Of a stretch of DNA of 64,000 nucleotides, positions 1 to 9,719 are shown one piece after another. Below the pieces are notes generated by a model, which was given only the letters and a program-made list of their open reading frames with translations, was not told the origin of the DNA and did not search any database. Each line of letters begins with the position of its first letter. Within the stretch, counting starts at the first letter, position 1. The position numbers and the translations under genes are program-made. Origin of the DNA: Platanthera guangdongensis (taxonomy: Eukaryota; Streptophyta; Magnoliopsida; Asparagales; Orchidaceae); contig CM077162.1 of the NCBI GenBank assembly GCA_039583875.1, forward strand, positions 61,300,822-61,364,821, read 5' to 3'.

Positions 1-517
1 CTTCCTTCTTGTAGGGGCCAGAGGGTAGTCCTCTAACAAGGTTGTCCTTGGATAGCCTAGCAATAGTTCTAAGGTTTAGGTGTCCTAGTCTCTTATGCCA
101 TAAAACATTTGGTCTACAAACTGAGTTGAATAAGCAGATATCTATAGTAGTTGAAAGAAAATCTACTAGGTAGATGTTACCTTTCCTTTTACCTGTCAAC
201 ACAGTTGTGTTGTCCCCTGACTTGATTTTGCATAGGGTTTTGCTGAAGGTCACCAGGTAGCCTTCATCACATAGCTGACTGATGCTGATCAGGTTGTGCT
301 TCAGTCCTTCCACATATGCTACTTTCTTGAAGGTTACAGAACCAATCTGGACTTCTCCATATCCTTTAGTTTGTCCAAAGTTGGAGTCACCAAAGATAAC
401 TTTGGGTCCAAGCTTGGCTCTAAAGGAATTTAGATTGTCCTTGTTCCCTGTCATGTGCTTAGAGCACCCACTATCCAAATACCATTGCTGGTTAGATGTT
501 GGATAGGTCTTCACCTG
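1..517 (-). CDS. pol: Copia pol, N-terminal part: aspartic protease and GAG-pre-integrase domain (partial)
   Basis: Open to the left edge with no stop. Starts right after gag in the +1 frame relative to it. The protease active site is visible as WYLDSGCSKHMTG about 10 codons into the segment (around 445-485), the usual copia DSG form. It is followed by the conserved stretch ending in LISISQLCDEGY and then the pre-integrase motif WHKRLGHLN near 60-110. The protease would cut the Gag-Pol polyprotein in the virus-like particle; pre-integrase precedes the integrase zinc-binding region, which lies off the left edge. No ATG is expected; translation probably depends on frameshifting or on splicing near 515-533. 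Confidence 0.85.
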
Positions 518-530
518 CACATAAAGCAAT

Positions 531-2606
531 TCACTTGTTTTTGACCCAGTTTACCTTGGGCCTAGGTTGATAACCTTTAAATTCAGAAATGAAAGACATC
601 CCTGGCTGACTCTTATATCCTTCAGGATGATATCTCCTTGGAGGTAAGATCCATTCAGTATAAGGGTTAAATGTTTGGGATGAAGAACCCTCAGGATTCA
701 ATTTTGACTTGCCATTGAAAAAATTTCCAGAGCTCTGACCTCTGTTCGACGATCGTGAAGCTGTGTTCGACGATCGTGGGTCCGATCGTCGAGCTCCGTT
801 CGACGGTCGACTATGGCTGAGATCAGGTATATGGGATCGTCGACCAGCGTTCGACGATCTTGGCTTAGATCGTCGATCAGCGTTCGACGATTTGTCCTGA
901 GATCGTCGAGCTGCGTTCGGCGATCGTCGATCTTCATTCGGCGATCGTCGATCTCCGTTCGACGATTTGTACTGGACTTTAGTTTTCTGAGGCAGATCAG
1001 AATTTTTCCTGGCAACCTCTACAACTCCCTTTCCCTTGTCAGAAATGAACTTGATAGGGGTTGTTAGAACAATAGGTTGGCTGGATGAGGCACCCAAGCC
1101 CAGTGTACTGTTGAATCTTGAGTTCACTATGCTTGTGATGTCCATCAGCTTGATGCTTCTCCCATTGAGAGATTCTTCAAGCTTCTTGGCCTCAGAGAGT
1201 TCACTTTTCAGTGAAGCTATCTGTTCCCTATGGTTTTCCAACTCCTGAGAGAGTTTGAGGTTTTCTGATTTTAAACCACTTTGTTCAGATAATTGACTTC
1301 TGAGAGAGATGATCTCTTTCTCAGACTTTAGCAGGTCTAAACATAGTGCTTTAAATTCAAGTTTGAAATCTTCTGAAGTGAAATCAAAAGAACTGATTAC
1401 CTGATCTTCTTCAGGTTGAGTCTCTGAGTCTGACTCTGACTCCTCTTTCTCTGAGTTGTGTTGTGAGGCATTGATTGCCATCATGCAGAATTCTTTTTCC
1501 TCTGCATCATCCTCATCATCACTTGAGCTGGAAGAGGCTTCTGACTCCTCTTCAGTCTCACTCCAGGATTCAGCAACAAATCCTTTCCTTGTGTGCTTAT
1601 TTCTGCTGGAGGAGGGTTTGCTATTTCCATTCCTTTTGGAATCCTTCTCCTTTCTTCTTTCTTTTCTGTCCCTTCTGTCCTTGTTCTTATTTTCTGGACA
1701 GTCAGGAACCATATGCCCTGGTTTCCTGCAACCAAAGCAAATAATGTCCTTGCTATTGCCAATGGACTTGTCATACCTTGGCTTGTCTTGCTCCTTGTAT
1801 GATCTTCTTCTGAAGTCCTTTCTGGCCATCTTGTAGAATCTTTTGGCCAGCAAGCTGAGAAGTTCATCATTGGCTGTTCCTTTTTCTTCAGGCAAATCCT
1901 CAGTTGCCTTGAATGCTATAGTCTTCTCCCTTTTTGTGGCTGGAGAAGCAGCCTTCTGTTCTTCTTCTCTGTTCTTGATGAGTAGCTCATAAGATTTGAG
2001 CTTACCCAACAAGGCTTCAGTTGTGATCTCATTCAGGCTTCTGGCATCTTTAATTGGCCAGATTCTTGAATCCCAAGTGCTGGGGAAGCACATCAGGATC
2101 TTGTCATTAAGTTCTGTTAGTGAGATCTCTTTGTCTAATGTCCTCAGCTCACTGACAATTAGACTCAGTCTGTTGTACATGTCTCCCACTGTCTCAGTTT
2201 CTCCCTTCTTGAAGTTCTCATATTGGGAGATGAGATGGGATCTTCTGTCTTTTCTCTCATCAGCTGATCCTGAAACTATTTCTGAGAGCTTGTCCCAGAT
2301 CTCCTTGGCTGAATTACATTCAGCTACCTTCTGAAAAATGTCATCTGACATTGTTTGAGCTAGAATGTTCATTGCCTTGGCATCAGCTACTTTCCACTTT
2401 TTAATGTCAGCATCTGTTCCTGATGGAGGTGGAACAGCATTTGTGCTTGTGCTCTCTGGAGGTCTTGGACACACTGTCAAAACAGAATTAAAAATATCTT
2501 CGTCAATAGAGTTCATGTATAGTCTAATCCTTGCTTTCCAAAGTGCAAACTTTGACAGATTGCACACTGGAGGTCTGGTGCTAGCATAATCTTTGTTCTG
2601 GGCCAT
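531..2606 (-). CDS. gag: Copia Gag polyprotein of element A, intact
   Basis: 691 codons from ATG at 2606 to TGA at 531, uninterrupted. Residues about 10-230 match the copia-type gag domain (UBN2 / PF14223-like: FALWKARIRLYMNS near the start, NSAKEIWDKLSEI, and YNRLSLIVSELR). A CCHC zinc knuckle CFGCRKPGHMVPDC lies near residue 300, followed by a Lys/Arg-rich patch, a Ser/Glu/Asp-rich acidic stretch and a leucine-heptad coiled coil (about 440-520). Near residues 540-640 there are eight or so RRS-containing heptads such as SNADRRS, encoded by a 21-nt palindromic DNA module also seen in the LTR. Gag packages the RNA into particles. The Arg/Ser repeats are an unusual C-terminal extension. Confidence 0.9.
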   Translation of the reverse strand: MAQNKDYASTRPPVCNLSKFALWKARIRLYMNSIDEDIFNSVLTVCPRPPESTSTNAVPPPSGTDADIKKWKVADAKAMNILAQTMSDDIFQKVAECNSAKEIWDKLSEIVSGSADERKDRRSHLISQYENFKKGETETVGDMYNRLSLIVSELRTLDKEISLTELNDKILMCFPSTWDSRIWPIKDARSLNEITTEALLGKLKSYELLIKNREEEQKAASPATKREKTIAFKATEDLPEEKGTANDELLSLLAKRFYKMARKDFRRRSYKEQDKPRYDKSIGNSKDIICFGCRKPGHMVPDCPENKNKDRRDRKERRKEKDSKRNGNSKPSSSRNKHTRKGFVAESWSETEEESEASSSSSDDEDDAEEKEFCMMAINASQHNSEKEESESDSETQPEEDQVISSFDFTSEDFKLEFKALCLDLLKSEKEIISLRSQLSEQSGLKSENLKLSQELENHREQIASLKSELSEAKKLEESLNGRSIKLMDITSIVNSRFNSTLGLGASSSQPIVLTTPIKFISDKGKGVVEVARKNSDLPQKTKVQYKSSNGDRRSPNEDRRSPNAARRSQDKSSNADRRSKPRSSNAGRRSHIPDLSHSRPSNGARRSDPRSSNTASRSSNRGQSSGNFFNGKSKLNPEGSSSQTFNPYTEWILPPRRYHPEGYKSQPGMSFISEFKGYQPRPKVNWVKNK
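741..968 (-). repeat. 21-nt palindromic module repeated inside gag A (RRS heptads)
   Basis: About nine imperfect copies of a module containing GATCGTCGA and TTCGACGAT, spaced 21 nt or multiples of it, so each copy keeps frame and encodes an xxxxRRS heptad. The same half-sites and 21-nt period occur in the LTR of this element at 3806-4097. Confidence 0.8.
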
Positions 2607-2722
2607 GATTTGTGCAAGCTAAATCTAATACTAGAAAACAAAAGAAGGATCTAGTTTGGGATCTTTGGGGTTCAGGTGTTAGCCTGTACAACCAAACAGA
2701 TATGGTATGTTTAACTAACCTC
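2607..2722 (-). other. Untranslated leader of element A between PBS and gag
   Basis: Short stretch (116 bases) between the primer-binding site and the gag ATG. No ORF or clear motif apart from its position; a retroelement leader would normally carry packaging signals. Confidence 0.6.
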
Positions 2723-2734
2723 GCTCTGATACCA
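2723..2734 (-). other. Primer-binding site (tRNA-iMet) of element A
   Basis: Minus-strand TGGTATCAGAGC, the standard plant copia PBS complementary to the 3' end of initiator methionine tRNA. It lies two bases from the CA end of the LTR. Confidence 0.92.
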
Positions 2735-3805
2735 ATTGAAAGGGGAAACTAGATCTGATATACTCTAAAGGGGGGGGTGAATAGAGTATATGGTGCTTTT
2801 TAAAACATAAGGAAAAACTTTTGCAAAGCTTTACAACAATTGTTGTAATGAGTGTAAGCAGGGAAGCAGAAATAAAACTAAGCTATGCAGAAACTAAGCA
2901 CAAGAAAATCTAGGCCAGAAACAAAAAGAAAACATGCAAAACCAGATGACACAAGGAAATATAGTGGTTCCCCAACTTGGGTACATCCACTCTTCTACCA
3001 CCCTAGGTAGGAATCCACTGCAGGATGAGTTGATCAGGTGTCCTGGGCACCAATGAGCTTTTGATAAGGTGCTCAAAAACCAACACAGATTTTTTGATCA
3101 GGTGTCTTGCCACCAATGAGCTTTTGACAAGGTGCTCAAAAACCAGATTCAAACTTTTGAAGGGAGTTTGAAAAACCCTTTACAGAATGGGGTTGAGAGA
3201 GTGATGGCAGTCTTCTCTTTCTCAAGCAACTGAGAAGACTATGTGGATTCAGTGATGTTGTCAAAGCTCCCCCTGAGTCCTTGAAATCTTCAGGAAGATG
3301 AGCTTTGCTGAGGGTGATAGGCCTTCAAAGATAGATCTCCAGCAGAAGATGATTTCAGCAAGCTGAAATGTTGAGTGTCTGGAGTCTTGAGATGATGTTG
3401 GCCTTGAACACTTGAGAGCTGAAGAGATCTGAAGAATGTTTGAAAACTTGATCTCTTTTCTTGATGAGTGTTCTTCTGAATTCTTGTTGACAGAATGTTT
3501 TTCTTGGAGTCTCTGTGTATTGAGAGGTGTCCTTATTCTTGTCTATTCTTCTTCTTTATTCAAAAACATTCTCTTTTATTCTCTGTCTCTGAATAGGATA
3601 TTACTCTGTCAAAGATAGCCGTTGGTCTGAATTAATTACAGCCTTAATTGCATAAAATGTTCTGAAGGAAAGTCCACTGATTTGTTCCTTGAAAAATTCC
3701 TTGAAACTTGCTCCAGAAGTAAATGAAAATGGCTGGCAGATCTTCTGAATTAAATGCAGAATAACTTCTATCTGATTTGAATTTGAATTCTGAAAGATAA
3801 CTGAA

Positions 3806-4097
3806 ATCGTCGAACTGAGCTCTGCTATCGTCGATCTGAGCTCAGCGAACTGGAAAATCCAAGCAGCAAAGAAATCGTCGATCTGAGCTCAAAGATCGTC
3901 GAACTGAGCTCAGAGATAAGGATCCAGTGCAGAGTCAAAATCGTCGACCTGAGCTCAGCGATCGTCGACCAGAGCTCGACGATATTATGAGGGTTGAGCT
4001 CAGCGATCGTCGAATGGAGCTCGACGATCTGTCAATAGTTGAGCTAGACGATCGTCGACCGGAGTTCGACGAAACGTCGTGCTGAGCTCGACGATTT
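3806..4097. repeat. 21-nt ATCGTCGA/GAGCTC module tract in LTR A
   Basis: Roughly ten copies of a module of the form ATCGTCGAmcTGAGCTCaG with internal palindromes (TCGA, GAGCTC), several exactly 21 nt apart. The motif closely resembles the module in the gag coding region of the same element. Confidence 0.8.
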
Positions 4098-4267
4098 GGA
4101 CTTGGTTTCCAGAAAAACTTGGGTCTCCAAGGCAGCTTCCAAACCTAGACTCCTGATCCCTTAGACTCAATTCTAATTGACCTATTATCTATACAGAAGG
4201 TCAAAGCATAAATTCCTAGAGACATAGTGATCCTGACCCAAATTAGTAATAGGGTGTTCCAACATAA

Positions 4268-4580
4268 ACTACTCGAGTACATGACTTAGACTACTCGAGA
4301 CAAATGAAACTACTCGAGTATATAAGATAAAACTACTTGAGACAGAAGATAAAACTACTCGAGTATATAAGATGACTACTCGAGTATTTAACTTAGAAAA
4401 ATTTGAGAAGTAAATTTCTATAAACTCGAAAGGTAAAAGGAAACTACACGAGTAATATCTTAACTACTCGAGAGCCATAACTGATTACTCGGGATATATC
4501 TTAGCTACTCGAGTAGGAGTATTTTTACTCGAGTATGAACTCAGTCACTTACTCGAGTAAGTATAGAACTACTCGAGTAC
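4268..4580. repeat. TACTCGAGTA palindrome tract in LTR A
   Basis: About fifteen copies of the 10-bp palindrome TACTCGAGTA or one-base variants, spaced irregularly at 15-35 bases in A/T-rich sequence. The same palindrome dominates the LTR and the internal promoter region of element B. Confidence 0.88.
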
Positions 4581-4906
4581 TTTACTTAGGAAATTTTTCT
4601 TGATAGAATTTTTCTTCTTCTAGGGGATGACCAGCATCAAGTCTATTCAAATAGTCCTAGAGCTTGAATATGAAGTGTATCCCAATAGAGAGGCTACACA
4701 TGAGTCAACACCTTGGAGCACACAATGAGAGATTACATTGTATGGTCCTATGTTTGGTGACCCATTGTAGACTGACATTGGTCTACACTTCCCATAAGAA
4801 TTCCTACAAACACATAACTCAAACCAAGCATCAAATATAACTTAATTCATCTTAGTTCAAGGGTGACTTCATCAAATCTGGGTTAGTGTGGATACAATAC
4901 CCAACA

Positions 4907-5957
4907 AGAGATGATGGAGTATGTGGTGGAGATGGTACTGGAGAGGGTTGCTTGGGAACTTTAGCAGTTGTTTCTTTTGGAAGAGGGGGAAGAGGTTCAT
5001 CAGCAGTCAATTCTTCAATCATTATATTGATCGCTGCTTCAATGGATGGAAGAGTTTCTTGGAGTTGGGCTTCTGAGGTTATTGCTTCAGGAGTCTGAGG
5101 TGGAGGAGAGGTAACAGCTAAAGGGGTAGGAATTTTGACTGTAACAGAAGAAGCAGGATCCCCCCCTCAACAGTTGTACCAGATGAGCTGACAACCTGGA
5201 ATGGAGCGGGAGATGGGATCCTGTTCTCTGTAGCTGGAAGCTCTTGAGCTTTGGCAGCTTGAACTGGATTATGCAATTTCAACTCCCATCTTTGAATGGA
5301 AGAGATAGAGACTTTCTTCATGTGGTGAAGAACAGTCCCTTTGGAGAAGTTCAACATCTCAGGATTAATCTCATGGAGGAGAAGAGAAATTATCCTAGCA
5401 TAACCGGAAGCCTTAATGTTATCCTTTATCTTATCCACAATCGTCATTCCAAACTGAATCTTCTTCCTGCATACTATAGCTTGCATGATATCAAAGAAGT
5501 GAAGAGAGATATCCCTTATGGAATTTGTCTTGTAGAGAAGAATTTTGCCTATGATATCCACTAACAGCTTTCCTTCTAGATTCATGTCAGAACTCTTGAT
5601 GTATTGTACCTCTGGATAAAATCCACAGAATATACAGGTCCTGTCAGATTCATCAGGACCGAGATGATTTTCTTCATCAACAATCAGGAGGCAAAGAAGT
5701 GTTGAAATAGAGGTCTTGATGAATTTGTTTTTGATTCCTCTGACTCTGGACTTGAGGACTGTACCATGTCTCTTGATTTTGACATTCTTGAAGAACTCTG
5801 CAACTTCTGGAAATAATATTTTACATGGCTCCTGGAGAACGATGGTGAGGCCGACGGTGTCGATAAGTATCAGAAGGTTTCAGAAATCATCTGAAATTTC
5901 GACGATACCGACGGCAACTAGTTCTGAACCGATGCCAATCTTGGAGGAAGAGGCCAT
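4907..5957 (-). pseudogene. ORF X of element B, env-position accessory ORF, truncated
   Basis: Reads from ATG at 5957 (MASSSKIGIGSELVAVG) through a central block (MNLEGKLLVDIIGKILLY from 5585) into a Pro/Glu-rich linker that is still open at 4907, where the LTR of A begins. Lesions: an in-frame TGA at 5880-5882, where the homologue in C has Arg, and a one-base slip in the C run at 5159-5166. The homologue in C (36390-34087) aligns along the whole length, so this is a family trait and not chance. Position downstream of RNase H is where Sireviruses carry envelope-like ORFs, but I see no signal peptide or transmembrane segment. The IVCRKKIQFG block faintly recalls the putative plant transposon protein domain (PF20167-like); function unknown. 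Confidence 0.72.
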
Positions 5958-6096
5958 AATCCAGAAATTGGAGAAAAAATTCGGCGGCGGGGAGGAAGAA
6001 TGAGCAAGCTCTGCAACTTGCGGCGGAAGATGAAGCATTTCGGCTTACTCGAGAGAGAGATTGATTCGCATAAAAATGACTTTTGGACTTTGCAAT

Positions 6097-6105
6097 TTAT
6101 ATATA
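6097..6105 (-). promoter_or_regulatory. TATA box of an internal promoter for ORF X in element B
   Basis: Minus-strand TATATATAA in an A/T-rich setting, 140 bases upstream of the ORF X ATG. A pyrimidine-rich CTCTCTCTCG stretch near 6045-6055 lies where transcription would begin. A palindrome tract precedes it, as in the LTRs. Confidence 0.6.
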
Positions 6106-6242
6106 CCCCTAATTTATGTCTTAAGTAAAAAATAAATAATGCAAACATACCTGGGAGAGGGCGGCATAAGCCTGGGGTTGCGAATAAAGAAATTTGAATC
6201 AAGGTAGAAAGCTTGTCGGTCAAATACTTGAGAGACTGGGCA

Positions 6243-6466
6243 GTACTCGAGTGAAAATATGGAGGTACTCGAGTAGAGATAGCTGGAAGTACTCGAGTGA
6301 TGTCTGGAAGTACTCAAGTAGATATATTGATGTACTCGAGTAGTTATACAAAAGTGCTCGTGTAGTTCTGCTGAGGTACTCGAGTGAAGCTTTATTACTT
6401 GAGTAGGTCATTCTACTACTCGAGTAGGTCATTTTCTTACTCATGTAGTTTACTTGTTACTCGAGT
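6243..6466. repeat. TACTCGAGTA palindrome tract upstream of the internal promoter of B
   Basis: About ten copies of TACTCGAGT(A/G) or close variants over 220 bases, between RNase H and the internal TATA box. It duplicates, inside the element, the tract of the LTR of B. Confidence 0.85.
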
Positions 6467-6540
6467 CAAAAAGATAGAAATTCGTAGCATTCCAACTTTT
6501 GACTGATTCTTTATCTCAAAGCCTTCTTGTTAGTCCACCT

Positions 6541-9500
6541 CTAATCTTCTTTGTTGAGCATTACAAGTTCTGTTTTGAAGAACGAGAACTTGGTCTCATC
6601 CAGCGGCTTCGTGAAAATGTCTGCAATCTGCCTGTCTGTAGAGACATACTGTAGATCTATATCCCCATGCTCCACATGCTCCCAAATGAAGTGATACCTC
6701 AGCTCTATGTGCTTTGTCCGGCTGTGCGAGACTGAGTTGTTGGCTATTGCAATTACGCTGGAAGAGTCGCAAAATAATAGAATGTTCTGGAACATCATAT
6801 TGTAATCTTCAAATTGATTCTTTATCCATAGCAGATGTGTAGAGCAACTGCCTGCAGAGATATATTCTGACTCAGCTATTGAGATTGAAACATAGTTCTA
6901 TTCTTGCTACTCCAGGAAATAAGTCTTCTTCCAAGGAATTGGCAAGTCTCGGAAGTGCCTTTCCTGTCGTCTTTGCTATCTGCAAAATCTGCATCTGAAA
7001 AGCCAATTATCTCGTTATCATTACTTCTTGGGTACCATAAGCCAAGATTTGTCGTACCTTTAAGGTACTCAAAATTCTCTTTGCAGCAACATTGTGAGAT
7101 TCCTTAGAGTTCACCTGAAATCTAGCACATACACATGTTGAAAACATTATGTCAGTCTACTAGCAGTAAGGTAGAGCAAGGATCCAATTATGCTTCTATA
7201 CTTGGTTTCATCAAAAGGTTTCCCTTTCTCATCCTTGTCCAGAGACACCGTTGAACTCATTGGAGTCCTCATGGAGGTTGCGTTTTCCATTCCAAATTTC
7301 TTAATTAGCTATTTGGTGAACTTCATATGCGTGATGAAAATTCCATCTTCAGATTGTTTCAGCTGAAGCCCTAAGAAATACTTCAGCTCACCCATACTGC
7401 TCATTTCAAACTTCCCTTGCATAAGTTTTGAAAACTTCTTGCAGAGGTTGTCGTCAGTAGAGCCAAAAATAATGTCGTCGACATAGATTTCCACTAGCAA
7501 AATCTTGTCCTTTATTTCCCTAAGAAATAATGTCTTATCTATCTTTCCCCTTATGAAATTGTCATAAGTAGAAAGCTAGATAGCGTCTCATACCAAGCTC
7601 GAGGAGCTTGTTTCAGACCATATAAAGCTTTATGCAATAACTAAACATAATTGGGAAAGTTAGAATCAACGAAACCTGGAGGTTGTTCCACATCCACCTC
7701 TTCATTTATGTCACCATTAAGGAAGGCAGACTTCACGTCCATTTGATATACTGTGAAGCCTTTGAGTGCAGCATATGCTTGGAATAAACTGATGACCTCC
7801 AGCCTTGCCACTGGAGCGTACGTTTGGTCGATGTTGATTCCTTCTTCTTGACGATATCCTTTGGCAACGAGTCTGGCCTTGTTCTTTATAATCGTTCCAT
7901 CCTCATCCATCTTATTCCTGTAGACCCATTTTGTCCCGATGACGTTCTTACCTTTGGGTCTTGGAACAAGTTTCCATACTTGACAGCGCTTGAACTGATT
8001 TAGTTCTTCTTCTATCGTCATTATCCAAGATGCGTCTGAGTTTGATTCCTCAAACTTCTTTGGTTCAACCTGTGAGAGAAAACTAAGGTATAAATTCTCG
8101 TTAGTTTTACCACTTCAAGTTCTGACACCATCTTGGGGATCTCCTATGATCTGGTCCATGGGGTGATCCTTCAGATGTCTGAGCTCTAGGGTCCTTGCAT
8201 CTGGATTGTCTTCAATCACCGGAGCGACTTCATCAACTTGGATAATTTCTTCATATTGATCATCAACCTCTCCAATAGGGGTTGGAGTGGTGATCTTGAT
8301 GAACTTTTCACCTTTTTCTTTGGACGGTTCATCCAAGCTAAGCTCTATCAACTTTGTACCTACATCTTCAATGAGCACACTAGAAGAGTTACCTTGCAGC
8401 ATGCTCGTCTCATCAAATACAACATGTATTGATTCTTCTAAAACCTGAGTTGTTCTATTAAATATCTTGTATGCCTTACTATGGCTGCTGTATCCTACAA
8501 AAATATCTTCAAAACTCTTTTCGCTAAACTTGGTAGTATGATACTTACCATTGTTAAGCACGAAGCACTTACAACCAAAAATTCTAAAATATGTGATAGT
8601 TGGTTTCCTGCCCTTTAGAAGTTCGTAAGGTATCTTATCGTAGTTTTTGTTTATGAGTGCTCGATTTTGCACGTGGCATGCAGTGTTGACGGCTTCAGCC
8701 CAGAAGTATTCCGGAAGTGAGGCATCACTCAACATGATCCTGCAGGACTCTATGAGTGTTCTATTCCTTCTCTCGGCCACTTCGTTCTGTTATGGAGTAC
8801 GAGGAGAGGAAAACTCATGAAAGATACCCAAGCTTTCATAGAATTCGGTCATGGCCCCAAACTTGAACTATATTCCATTGTTACTTCTGATTTTGACTAT
8901 GGAGCATTTGTATTCATTTTGGACTTGCCTGACAAAATTAGTAGAGATGTCAAATGTATCTGACTTGTGTTTCAGAAAGAACACCCACGCAAAGCGTGAG
9001 TAATCATCAACAATTACTAATGTATAATCCTTACCTCCCAAACTTCTAATTTGCAGTGGACCAAACAAGTCCATATGGAGTAGATGGATACATCTATTAG
9101 AATCTTTGCCAATAATGCTTTTAAAGGTAGCACTTGTTTGTTTGCCTTTTACATATGCATGACAGGGTCTATCTTTGATGTACTTGATATTTGGGGCATC
9201 ACGTACTAAATTCAGTGAGAATAATTTATTAATAGTTTTGGAATTAATATATGCTAGTCTCTTATACCATTGGTCACCAAGAGACACACTATCTTTTCTA
9301 AAAAGCACACTGATGTAGAAGAGTCTATACAAATGAAATTTAAACAAAATATGTTTCTGCTTCGAGTGCTGGATAGAATCGTTTCCATATTGTCAGCGTA
9401 TTTTATCAAGCACTTATCAACGTGAAACTCAACTATGTATCCTTTATCGTAGAGTTGGCTTATGCTTATAAGATTGTGTTCCAATTCTTCAACATAAGCT

Positions 9501-9703
9501 ACATCTGAGAAGGATACACTACCATTAGTAATCATACCATAGCCTTTCATGATTCCTCGGTCTGAACCTCCAAAGATGACCTTTGGCCCGTTCACGACTG
9601 GAAAATAGTTCTTAAGTAGGCTTCTTGTCCCGGTCATATGCCGAGAGCATCCACTGTCCAAATACCACATATGCATTTTGGTGGCCTTTGGATGTACCCG
9701 CAA
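6541..9703 (-). pseudogene. pol: Copia pol of element B, decayed (protease, integrase, RT, RNase H)
   Basis: Protease LDSGCSRHMTG near 9660; pre-integrase and integrase 9350-8115 with HMDLFGPLQ and the motif around NRTLIESCRIML; reverse transcriptase 8021-7100 with [26 protein letters not shown] and the catalytic YVDDIIFGS near 7485; RNase H end with SVSHSRTKHIELRYH and IADIFTKPLDETKF (6798-6541). At least six stops or frame changes separate these blocks (for example TGA/TAG-type breaks near 8110, 7640 and 7310). The integrase segment also shows SNNGI where copia elements have a D-containing motif. Cannot encode a working enzyme. Protein blocks are clearly related to those of element D. Confidence 0.85.
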
Positions 9704-9719
9704 TCATAATCAGTTTGCC

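Larger units (their letters stand above)
1..4906 (-). mobile_element. Ty1/copia element A (Sirevirus-like), partial, 5' LTR plus gag and start of pol
   Basis: Minus-strand copia retrotransposon read from a 5' LTR (4906 down to 2737) through a tRNA-iMet primer-binding site, leader, gag and the beginning of pol, leaving the window at position 1. The LTR begins TGTTGGGTATTG on the minus strand and ends in CA next to the PBS. Its very long LTR (about 2.2 kb) and large gag resemble the Sirevirus lineage; that lineage call is inference. The junction at 4906/4907 falls inside an open stretch of ORF X of element B and no polypurine tract flanks it, so A most likely inserted into B. The other end and the target duplication are outside the window. 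Coding regions seen are uninterrupted, so A is the best-preserved copia element here. Confidence 0.85.
2737..4906 (-). repeat. 5' LTR of element A
   Basis: Bounded on the minus strand by TGTTGGG (4906) and a terminal CA (2737). The outermost 250 bases (4650-4906) are strongly similar to those of the LTR of B (13800-14045) and weakly to those of C and D, while the middle differs. It contains two hairpin tracts (3806-4097 and 4268-4580) and, near the PBS end, a G8 run at 2769-2776. I could not pick a convincing TATA box; an A/T-rich candidate lies around 3555-3570. Confidence 0.85.

Noticed and set aside
2737..4906. LTR A taken as the 3' LTR of element B
   Set aside because: No polypurine tract precedes it at 4907, ORF X is still open at the junction, its middle differs from the LTR of B, and a perfect PBS plus gag follow it, so it is the 5' LTR of A.
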